From positions 1,759 through 15,863 of the forward strand of contig PLYW01000359.1 in NCBI GenBank assembly GCA_003151875.1: DNA of 14,105 nt, written 5' to 3'. The notes under the pieces were generated by a model. It was not told where the DNA came from. It did not search any database and worked only from the letters and a program-made list of their open reading frames with translations. The DNA comes from Acidobacteriaceae bacterium. GTDB lineage: Bacteria > Acidobacteriota > Terriglobia > Terriglobales > Acidobacteriaceae. Both the position numbers and the translations under genes were made by a program. This document shows positions 7,642 through 13,349 of this stretch, piece after piece; the stretch's first letter is position 1, and every line of letters begins with the position of its first letter.

Positions 7642-8712
7642 TCATGCTTCAAGTTCCTTCGGCATGATGAGCGGCAACCTCGGCTGCTTGCCAAAGAGTT
7701 TGTCCCAGTTTTCCTCAAACTGCGGCTTGGTATCGGAAATCTGCATCAGCGTCAGATCGGCAGTTAGTTGCCTGTCCAAGTGAGGAATACCCGTATCCAC
7801 GGTTAGAAGCTGCCAAAGCTTTGCTCGCCTATTGCCGTGTTCATTCTTCGGCAATCTGGCCTTAAGTTCATCTAGCACACCAGGAGGCAGTGCATCGAAA
7901 ACGTACTTTGTGATGAACTTTCCCATGTAAGGGGAATGCTTGGTTTGTCCCGTCTTGTATTCCCATCCGAGCAGTCGATAGGCTTCCCTGAAAAACTCAT
8001 GAGGAAACTTACGCACCCAAGGAGCAAGAGACGGCGACACATAAGCCTTAATGATGCGGTCGATTTCTTGCCGCATCAGGTCGTCATGGTATCCCGTCGC
8101 GTCGTCGACGAGGGCGATAATTCCACGTCGCGCCAAGCCTCGCGTTAGTCGGTCACAAGCGGAGATGATGTGCTTATACCGTTTGAGGTATCCCGCCGCT
8201 GTCTTCTTTTCCCCCGGCTCCCCGCTCGCAATTTGTTCGTTCAGGAAATCGCGGAAGTTGAGATAGACCTCGCAAATCATCGGCAAGAGCATCGCATCAT
8301 AGCCCACAGATCGAACGCCATGCTTTAGACGAAAGAGAATGGGGGTCGTCGACTGCATCAACTCTTCTGAAATGAATGGCTTAAGTACTTCTGCCTGCAA
8401 AAAGAAGGGCAGGTCGTCGACAGTGGTAAAACCACCCGTGCCCGCCTTGGGGGTTCGGGAACGTCCAATCGCCTGCAATACCGTCCCCTGACTCAGCAAC
8501 CGCTTACCGTTAGGCAATACCGCCGCGACTAGAAGCGCATCCCCAATTTGCAGTGCTCCATCATGACTCGCACGAGGAAGATCAGCCCCCCATCGTGATT
8601 CGGCGGCCCTCTTTGCGATGGACTTTCGCTGCTCAGTTGAAAGGCTCGCGGCTCTTGCGTCCCCGCCCTTTGAAGCTCTGACCTTGACGAGAGATTCTGA
8701 GTTGTTTGCCAT
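7642..8712 (-). CDS. P63C-domain protein, passenger gene of the element
   Basis: A 356-residue soluble protein with a C-terminal P63C domain (PF10546-like), of unknown biochemical function; relatives occur on phages and mobile elements. Visible segments: a basic N-terminus KGGDARAASLSTEQRKSIAK (15-34) ending in AAESRW; DGALQIGDALLVAAVLPNGK (51-70), then RLLSQGTVLQAIGRS, a conserved beginning of such proteins. The P63C core is about 218-328 with WVRKFPHEFFREAYRLLGWE (232-251), KFITKYVFDALPPGVLDELK (265-284), and NEHGNRRAKLWQLLTVDTG. No membrane segments are seen. The start is ATG 8710-8712; no Shine-Dalgarno is visible, and a promoter ends about 9 bases upstream, so the mRNA may be leaderless. 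It is divergent from the transposase across a 217-bp region with phased repeats, suggesting a regulatory or DNA-associated role, but that is inference. Family call is good; function is unknown. Confidence 0.85.
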   Translation of the reverse strand: MANNSESLVKVRASKGGDARAASLSTEQRKSIAKRAAESRWGADLPRASHDGALQIGDALLVAAVLPNGKRLLSQGTVLQAIGRSRTPKAGTGGFTTVDDLPFFLQAEVLKPFISEELMQSTTPILFRLKHGVRSVGYDAMLLPMICEVYLNFRDFLNEQIASGEPGEKKTAAGYLKRYKHIISACDRLTRGLARRGIIALVDDATGYHDDLMRQEIDRIIKAYVSPSLAPWVRKFPHEFFREAYRLLGWEYKTGQTKHSPYMGKFITKYVFDALPPGVLDELKARLPKNEHGNRRAKLWQLLTVDTGIPHLDRQLTADLTLMQISDTKPQFEENWDKLFGKQPRLPLIMPKELEA

Positions 8713-8715
8713 ATA

Positions 8716-8793
8716 GCAAGTATGTTACACGAACTCTTGCAAGCATGTCAAATTATTTATTGCAAGCATATTGACAACACGTCAAGCAAGCAT
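8716..8793. repeat. Four phased direct repeats (iteron-like) over the P63C promoter
   Basis: GCAAGTAT at 8716-8723 and GCAAGCAT at 8739-8746, 8762-8769 and 8786-8793 begin 23, 23 and 24 bp apart. Two helical turns are about 21 bp, so the copies lie close to one DNA face. The first overlaps the proposed -10 box and the second touches the -35 box of the P63C gene, so a bound protein would probably repress it. Alternative: transposase or replication-protein binding sites. Confidence 0.8.
8722..8751 (-). promoter_or_regulatory. Sigma70-like promoter of the P63C gene
   Basis: On the minus strand TTGACA (8751-8746) is followed after 18 bases by TAACAT (8727-8722), a 6/6 and 4/6 match to the -35 and -10 consensus. 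Transcription would begin near 8715, only a few bases before the ATG at 8712, matching the absence of a ribosome site. Confidence 0.55.
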
Positions 8794-8796
8794 TAT

Positions 8797-8858
8797 GATG
8801 GGATTGCATCAAGAAGCCCCGATCAGCGCGCTAACGCTAACCGAGGCTTGAATCCATC
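8797..8858 (+). promoter_or_regulatory. Long imperfect hairpin in the transposase leader
   Basis: Nested complementary arms can pair: GATGG(G)ATT (8797-8805) with AATCCATC (8851-8858); AAGCCCCGAT (8814-8823) with ACCGAGGCTT (8840-8849), two mismatches; and AGCG (8825-8828) with CGCT (8835-8838), loop CGCTAA. The three-layer arrangement is more than expected by chance in 62 bp. It may be an RNA leader structure controlling transposase expression, or a DNA binding site. No poly-U follows. Confidence 0.55.
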
Positions 8859-8911
8859 ACAGCCGAAGCCGCGATAGACCCGCAAACTTATTATCCGGCA
8901 AGTCGGCTGTG
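8858..8911 (+). promoter_or_regulatory. Inverted repeat just before the transposase ribosome site
   Basis: CACAGCCGA (8858-8866) and TCGGCTGTG (8903-8911) are a perfect 9-bp inverted repeat with a 36-base loop. The right arm ends 5 bases before the AAGGAG ribosome site (8917-8922), so folding could modulate translation of the transposase; IS elements often limit transposase synthesis this way. Confidence 0.55.
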
Positions 8912-8929
8912 AACTCAAGGAGATTCACA

Positions 8930-9868
8930 GTGACCTGTCACAACTGCCAGACCACCTGCAATCGCTTCGGCAAGCATCGCAACGGCCTCCAGCGGTATCG
9001 CTGTTCACAGTGCCGCAAAACCTTCACAGAAGATCACACGCGGCCTCTGGACGAGATGCGGCTGAAAATGGATCAAGCGCTGTTGTGCTTGCGTCTGCTT
9101 CTCGAAGGCAATTCAATCCGCAGCGCTGAGCGCATCAGCGGGGTTCACCGCGACACGATCATGCGCCTGCTGATTCTTGCCGGGGAACGCTGCGCCGTCC
9201 TGCTTGACTCGCGTATGCGCAATGTCAGAGCGCAGCGTATTCAGGCCGATGAGATTTGGTGCTACGTGGCGAAGAAAGACAAGCACGTTCGCATTGATGA
9301 CCCCGACGAATACGGGAATCAGTGGGTGTTCGTCGCGATGGACCCGCAAACGAAATTGGTTCCCTCATTCGTGATTGGCAAGCGCACAAGGGAAACCACG
9401 TATGCGTTCCTGTTGGATTTGAAAGCGCGGCTTGTGGATGCCAGGTTCCAACTCACAACTGACGGATTCGTTTTCTACGAACGAGCAGTCGAAGACACGT
9501 TTGGCGGAACAGTGGATTTCGCGCAATTAATCAAACTGTTCGGAGACATCGGCCAACACGGAAATGAGCGGTACTCCCCATCCCCAATCACGGAGGTTAT
9601 ATCCAAGATTCGCGACGGTCGGCCCGATCCGGCGCATATCTGCACGTCCCACGTCGAACGGCAGAACCTGACAATGCGCATGATGATGCGCCGCTTCACG
9701 CGTCTGACGAACGCATTTTCAAAGAAGCTGGAGAACCTGAAAGCGGCTTGCGCTCTGTACTTCGCCTATTACAATTTCTGCCGGACGCACAAAACGCTTC
9801 GCGTGACGCCCGCGATGGAAGCGGGGCTGACAGACCACGTGTGGGACCTAGACGAACTGTTTGAGTAA
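8930..9868 (+). CDS. IS1-like DDE transposase, single ORF
   Basis: The 312-residue enzyme should cut and join the element ends. The start is GTG 8930 rather than the in-frame GTG 8909, because AAGGAG (8917-8922) lies 7 bases upstream. A zinc-ribbon-like N-terminus has C3, C6, C25 and C28 (CHNCQ, then YRCSQCRKTF), as in InsA-type domains. Residues about 58-86 look like a helix-turn-helix (EGNSIRSAERISGVHRDTIM). The catalytic triad is probably D107 (QADEIWCYV), D178 (LTTDGF) and E243 (TSHVERQN), followed by MRMMMRRFTRLTNAFSKK, typical of the family. Unlike classical IS1, no programmed frameshift is needed: both halves lie in one frame. It faces the two membrane protein genes, whose operon ends 4 bp beyond its stop. 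No internal damage is seen, so it may be active. Confidence 0.92.
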   Translation: MTCHNCQTTCNRFGKHRNGLQRYRCSQCRKTFTEDHTRPLDEMRLKMDQALLCLRLLLEGNSIRSAERISGVHRDTIMRLLILAGERCAVLLDSRMRNVRAQRIQADEIWCYVAKKDKHVRIDDPDEYGNQWVFVAMDPQTKLVPSFVIGKRTRETTYAFLLDLKARLVDARFQLTTDGFVFYERAVEDTFGGTVDFAQLIKLFGDIGQHGNERYSPSPITEVISKIRDGRPDPAHICTSHVERQNLTMRMMMRRFTRLTNAFSKKLENLKAACALYFAYYNFCRTHKTLRVTPAMEAGLTDHVWDLDELFE

Positions 9869-9872
9869 GCAA

Positions 9873-10265
9873 TTATGCGGCTCTTACGCTCCAGTGCTGC
9901 TTAAACTGCTTGAGGCGTCGCGTTGCTCGGTCTGACCACAACACCACCCTCTGCATTTCAAGTTGGCACGCTCTCTCCCATCGCTTCGAGAATGAAGGCC
10001 ACAATACCTCTCCACCAAAAATTTCTGTGCGTTCCCGCTCGATGGCATCCTCGACCGCTGCAATCTCTGGGACATAATTCAACCGAGACCGGTTCTGCGT
10101 AAACAAACTCCTAACACCCACCAAGACGATCACAAATGGAAGAGCTACGCCGATCACACAAAAAATAAATCGCCAACTCCGATCCTTGATTGCGGAGCGG
10201 GCGACGAGATACATAATGATGAGCGACATCAGATACGCAAGAATTAGTAGCTTAATAAACAGCAT
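9873..10265 (-). CDS. Small membrane protein of unknown function, passenger gene
   Basis: I do not recognise a family. The 130-residue product has two N-terminal hydrophobic helices, about 3-22 (LFIKLLILAYLMSLIIMYLV) and 33-52 (FIFCVIGVALPFVIVLVGV). A hydrophilic, mostly charged tail follows (about 56-130), containing EDAIERERTEIFGGE and a basic end RATRRLKQFKQHW. It begins at ATG 10265 with only a weak purine stretch upstream and lies 56 bp after the neighbouring membrane gene on the same strand, so the two probably form an operon. Its stop is 4 bp from the transposase stop (convergent). It is inside the element boundaries, so it moves with it. It could be cargo of benefit to the host or the element; no motif decides this. 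Confidence 0.65.
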   Translation of the reverse strand: MLFIKLLILAYLMSLIIMYLVARSAIKDRSWRFIFCVIGVALPFVIVLVGVRSLFTQNRSRLNYVPEIAAVEDAIERERTEIFGGEVLWPSFSKRWERACQLEMQRVVLWSDRATRRLKQFKQHWSVRAA

Positions 10266-10321
10266 TTCCGACCCGCTCTCTGTCTACATATTAGACGTTG
10301 CGCTTTGCATAAAGCAAACGA

Positions 10322-10915
10322 TCATTTCAAGCGATCCAAAGTATAACCAAGACAAAACACTCCAAGTGTCATTTGGCCCATCTGGAGAGGAATCATCGCG
10401 ATCCAATAAAACATAATCCAGGCCATCAATAATCTCGACTGTTTTGACATTCCCCCCCCGCCCTCACCCACGAGTTCTAGCGACATCTGAGTTGAGGCCA
10501 CGTTTCCTGCCCCCGCAACGGCTTCACTTTGCTTCGCTCTCTCCGCAAAAAACAGTTTCCAGGCCGCAAAAAACTTACCCCACAGCAAACGCCCCATTCG
10601 GTCAAAAACTGTAACTACCGTCGCAGCAAAGATAAGGGCTATCATTTGCACCATGACGGCCATCAAGGCATTTGTCTCTGATCCATAGAGAGCGAGCAAT
10701 GCCGAGTCGTGTCTCGCTTCCGCTGCCAGCAGAACCCCCATCGCGATGTATACAAAATCCAAGGGGAGTACGAGCATACTCCGAAAGATGTCTTTCTTGC
10801 GCTCTCTCGCGAGCATCCGGACGACCAATTTTATGATCAGTAACGTAAGAGGCAGAGCGATGACCAAATGTCGCCTGTAGGCGGCAATAAAAGACTGCTC
10901 CCAATCCAGACTCAT
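10322..10915 (-). CDS. Four-helix membrane protein of unknown function, passenger gene
   Basis: No family recognised. The 197-residue product has about four hydrophobic segments: 17-34 (LVIALPLTLLIIKLVV), 47-66 (MLVLPLDFVYIAMGVLLAAE), 83-104 (ALMAVMVQMIALIFAATVV), and 162-190 (LLMAWIMFYWIAMIPLQMG). A polar linker at about 125-160 contains a glycine run (VGEGGGGMSK). It is the first gene of a probable two-gene minus-strand operon with the 130-residue membrane protein. The start is ATG 10913-10915; the Shine-Dalgarno is poor. A possible promoter lies between it and the right end of the element. The two together recall small transmembrane effector pairs, but nothing in the sequence proves a defence or transport role. 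Confidence 0.7.
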   Translation of the reverse strand: MSLDWEQSFIAAYRRHLVIALPLTLLIIKLVVRMLARERKKDIFRSMLVLPLDFVYIAMGVLLAAEARHDSALLALYGSETNALMAVMVQMIALIFAATVVTVFDRMGRLLWGKFFAAWKLFFAERAKQSEAVAGAGNVASTQMSLELVGEGGGGMSKQSRLLMAWIMFYWIAMIPLQMGQMTLGVFCLGYTLDRLK

Positions 10916-10957
10916 TTGGCCCAGTTTCTAACATATCTATCGGCCCTGCGATATAAC

Positions 10958-10985
10958 ACTTTAGTGCAGGGGTATTAGACCTCAA
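10958..10985 (-). promoter_or_regulatory. Possible promoter of the membrane-protein operon
   Basis: On the minus strand TTGAGG (10985-10980) and TAAAGT (10963-10958) are 16 bases apart, each a partial consensus match. CCCTGC (10944-10949) and GCAGGG (10966-10971) form a 6-bp inverted repeat straddling the proposed -10 box, as an operator might. Confidence 0.3.
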
Positions 10986-11003
10986 TACGGAATCAGTGCC
11001 GGT

Positions 11004-11026
11004 CAACGCACTGTTAGGACACTACC
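11004..11026. repeat. Right terminal inverted repeat
   Basis: Reads CAACGCACT, then G, then TTAGGACACTACC; it is the reverse complement of the left end with one difference, and abuts the right 8-bp duplication. Confidence 0.95.
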
Positions 11027-11034
11027 GGACTTTC
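11027..11034. repeat. Target site duplication, right copy
   Basis: GGACTTTC, identical to 7570-7577. Removing the element and one copy rejoins the HAF gene without any frame change. Confidence 0.96.
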
Positions 11035-12201
11035 AGCATCGCTTACGGAATCAACGACCGCGGAGAGATCGATGGATTTTCGACCATACCCGGCGACAGC
11101 GCGACACACTCGTTTGTCCTGAAGAACGGAGTCATGACCGATCTCGGCACCCTTGGCGGACCGAACAGCCAGTCGTTTGCCGGCCCCAGCGAAGCATTGC
11201 AAGCGGCGGGTCTGGCCGAAACCTCAATGTCTGATCCTAACGGAGAGGACTTTTGCGGTTTGGGCACCAACCTTGTCTGTCTGGGTTTCCTTTGGCAGAA
11301 CGGCGTGATGACGCCGCTTGACACGCTGGGTGGCAACAATGGCCAAGCCGATGAAATCAACGACCAAGCTCAAGCGGGAGGATGGGCAGAAAACAGTACT
11401 CCCGACCCTAATTGCCCAGCACCCCAGGTACTGCAATTCCGGCCAACCGTCTGGACTGAAGGGAAAATCGAGGCCCTTCCTCTATACCCTGGCGACCCTG
11501 ACGGAGCTGCCTTCGCGATCAGCGACAAGGGCGAACTGGTCGGCGCATCGGGCCCCTGCGCCGCCTACGATCCCAGATACGGTGTTCCGCTCCAGCCTCA
11601 GCATGCCTTACTCTGGCGGAAGAGTAGCGTGCGGGCGATTGATCTCGGCAATCTAGGGGGAAAGATCAACAACACCGGTTTCGCGATCAACGACATGGAG
11701 CAGGTGGTTGGCGCTTCGGACCTGCCCGGCGACACGGTCCAGCACGCATTCTTGTGGCAGAAGGGCGTGATGACCGACCTGGGCACGCTGACCGGAGACG
11801 TCGTAAGCGCCGCCTGCGCGATCAACAACAAGGGACAAGTAAGTGGTGTCTCGATTGATGCGAGCGGGCAGAACTTGAGAGCATTCCTTTGGCATAACGG
11901 CGTGATGGTCGACCTCAACAGCCTCATTCCTGCCAACTCCCCCTTGTACCTGCTGCACGGATTCGGCATCAATTCTCAAGGGCAGATCGTGGGCTTTGCC
12001 TTGCAGACAAGCACCGGCGAAGTTCACGGGTTTCTGGCCACGCCTATGCCGGCAGAAGGTAACCTTGCAAGCGTCTCACCCACCGCAGAAGGCGAGATCC
12101 GAGCAACCTCGAAGTTCGCTCTCCCCGAAAATGCCCGGAAGCAACTTCAGAAGTGGGTGCGCATCCGCAGATTTGCACCTGCTCCGGCAGATCCACAATG
12201 A
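11035..12201 (+). pseudogene. HAF-repeat secreted protein, 3' fragment
   Basis: This part encodes 388 residues, making a 440-residue protein with the 52 codons at 7422-7577. HAF repeats recur as a tract of about 60-70 residues: GVMTDLGTLGGPNSQSFA; GVMTPLDTLGGNNGQADEIN; RAIDLGNLGGKINNTGFAIN; GVMTDLGTLTGDVVSAACAI; and a final GVMVDLNSLIPANSPL. Most are followed by a G-x-VVG-x-S-like strand and then HAFLW (QHAFLWQKG, LRAFLWHNG). Such repeats probably fold as a beta-propeller-like or beta-rich extracellular domain; the function is unknown. The last 40 residues are basic and unlike the repeats. A GTG inside the element (10996) is in frame and could give a product without signal peptide. The gene is divergent from the ECF sigma/kinase unit. 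Confidence 0.93.
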
Positions 12202-12267
12202 CCTCCGAGTAGATAGCGATCGGGCATAGTCTGAACCTGCGAAGTGAAGCAACGCATCCGTGATTTA

Positions 12268-12300
12268 GAGGGCAGGGACTATCCTTGCCCTCGCCTTTTC
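12268..12300 (+). terminator. Rho-independent terminator after the HAF gene
   Basis: A 10-bp stem (12268-12277 with 12283-12292, one G-U pair) with a 5-base loop, followed by GCCTTTTCTG. It lies 66 bp after the HAF stop. Confidence 0.75.
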
Positions 12301-12552
12301 TGTCGCCTCGGGCGGAGGTCGGGAGCTGATTTTCGGAAGTCTTAAAGACGAGGTTCCGGAAGAGTTGCTGGCCAACCGGAAGTACTACAAATCTCAAATC
12401 TATCAGTTGGCGCAAAATCGGCTCCGCGTGAGCGGAGAAATGGCGCTACCTGCGAGAACTCTCAGGAGCCGGATTCCTTTCGAGTCACGGGTAACCCTAA
12501 AGTCATGCTTGCCCGGCAGCGTGGGTTCACGGTTCTGCGAGGTTGTCCAGAA

Positions 12553-12595
12553 GTCCGGTTCGGGGAAGTCACTTGGACGTGTTGTCGGCATCCCG
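12553..12595. repeat. Short dispersed repeat, copy 2
   Basis: Matches 3218-3254 over 37 bases with two differences (12558 and 12583), with weaker similarity for six more bases. In one plus-strand frame both copies read EVRFGEVTWTC, so a decayed coding origin is possible. Confidence 0.8.
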
Positions 12596-12711
12596 AATAA
12601 GTGGCAGTCCCGCCGGGCCGAAACTAGTCCCCTAAAGTCGGCCAGTGTTTACGAATGCGTTCGCTCCTGCTGTCTGGACGCTGAGGCTTAAGCAGACTTC
12701 CACGATCTCCC

Positions 12712-12780
12712 TTACGGCCCGACGCCTCCGCTGTGGCAAGTGGAGCAGTTCACCGCGCTGAGGTCGCCGATTGTCAACCG
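12712..12780 (-). pseudogene. Remnant of a cytochrome c gene 3' end
   Basis: On the minus strand this reads GDLSAVNCSTCHSGGVGP and a stop (TAA), closely matching GDLTGVNCSDCHSGGVGP and stop of the cytochrome c ending at 13350. The CxxCH haem motif is kept. The DNA is about 88 percent identical over 67 bases by eye, with one extra T near 12771-12772. No continuation upstream is recognisable, so it is a fragment of a paralogue or a partial duplication. Confidence 0.75.
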
Positions 12781-13044
12781 TCCTACGCTCTGGTCACACT
12801 ACTCTGTGTCTAACCCGCTTGGGTCTGGCGGCTGGCGGCAAGTACACTGCGTCTGAGGACTGTTGTGCCTGCGAGTGAGCGGGCCCCGGCGAGCGTCCGC
12901 TATGGCGGGCTCGGTGGGTGGGTGATTCCCAGAACATCCTCGAGAGCAGGACTGCGTGCTGCGACCACGGCGCTGTCTGTTTCGCTTGCGCTCCTTTCCG
13001 ATTTTCCAGACTTGTCCGCCTCTGCGTCGCCGATATTTCTCGTC

Positions 13045-13260
13045 TAAGTCCTTATTCCGGAATACTTTGCGTGTAAGTCAAAAGGGTTCAATACTTTGCG
13101 GGGAATCGCGCAAAGTATTGATTATCAAAGGCTTACTAGTGAGACTAAGTTCTGTGTTATGAATACTTTGACCGAAACTACGTAAGGTATTGAGCAGCAA
13201 TGACTTATTGATTCACCTAAGTTGCTTTTTATGAATACTTTGCAAGCAAAGTATTGAAAA
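13045..13260. repeat. Regular tandem array TAAGT-N11-AATACTTTG with palindromes
   Basis: The composite motif occurs four times with the same 11-base gap: TAAGT at 13045, 13074, 13146 and 13218; AATACTTTG at 13061, 13090, 13162 and 13234. Steps are 29, 72 and 72 bp. The last three are followed by an inverted arm: CGCAAAGTATTGA at 13109-13121 (13-bp perfect stem with 13088-13100), TAAGGTATT at 13183-13191 (imperfect), and GCAAAGTATT at 13246-13255 (10-bp perfect stem, 2-base loop). Units 13090-13161 and 13162-13233 match at 47 of 72 positions by hand alignment. The tract is AT-rich against its surroundings and has no coding features. It is not a CRISPR: the units are homologous throughout. Confidence 0.85.
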
Positions 13261-13349
13261 CAAAGATGAAGCAACGGCCGGGGGGGAGGGGTGTCGTGAG
13301 TGCAGCCGAAGTGGCTCCGGGGCTGAAACGCGCGCCCTCTGCGTGGCTG

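Larger units (their letters stand above)
7578..11026. mobile_element. IS1-like transposable element with passenger genes, complete, 3449 bp
   Basis: Both ends can be set to the base: 23-bp terminal inverted repeats (7578-7600 and 11004-11026, one mismatch) begin GGTAGTGTCCTAA and are flanked by identical 8-bp duplications. The element contains four genes: P63C-domain protein (minus), IS1-like DDE transposase (plus), and two membrane proteins (minus). The central divergent region carries phased repeats and hairpins. Classical IS1 is under 1 kb with two overlapping frames; a single-ORF transposase and extra genes recall the larger IS1 subgroup (ISMhu11-like), which is recalled family knowledge rather than a search result. 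The HAF gene is exactly restored by removing 7578-11034, so the insertion is probably recent. The P63C gene and the membrane pair have full frames, which also argues for a young or selected element. Confidence 0.95.
12301..13040. other. Intergenic region with decayed sequence and repeats
   Basis: No convincing gene was found in these 740 bp; open frames such as 12365-12691 lack family features. It contains copy 2 of the short dispersed repeat (12553-12595) and a remnant of a cytochrome c 3' end (12712-12780). A small perfect hairpin CTCCGC-GTGA-GCGGAG lies at 12422-12437. The mix of fragments suggests a gene graveyard rather than a single lost gene. Confidence 0.5.

Noticed and set aside
8909..8932. 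Upstream GTG start of the transposase at 8909
   Set aside because: It lies within the inverted repeat arm and lacks a ribosome site; GTG 8930 has AAGGAG seven bases upstream and puts the zinc-ribbon cysteines at the N-terminus as expected.
8970..8977. Fifth GCAAGCAT copy
   Set aside because: Inside the transposase coding sequence and out of phase with the 23-bp series; probably chance.
9113..9349. 78-residue minus-strand frame in the transposase
   Set aside because: Antisense shadow of conserved DDE transposase coding sequence.
12365..12691. 108-residue open frame downstream of the HAF gene
   Set aside because: No ribosome site, composition not protein-like, and it contains a dispersed repeat read in a different frame from the shared EVRFGEVTWTC words.
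13045..13260. CRISPR array
   Set aside because: Intervals are 29/72/72 bp, the intervening sequences resemble each other, and the repeats are imperfect with internal palindromes; no cas genes nearby.
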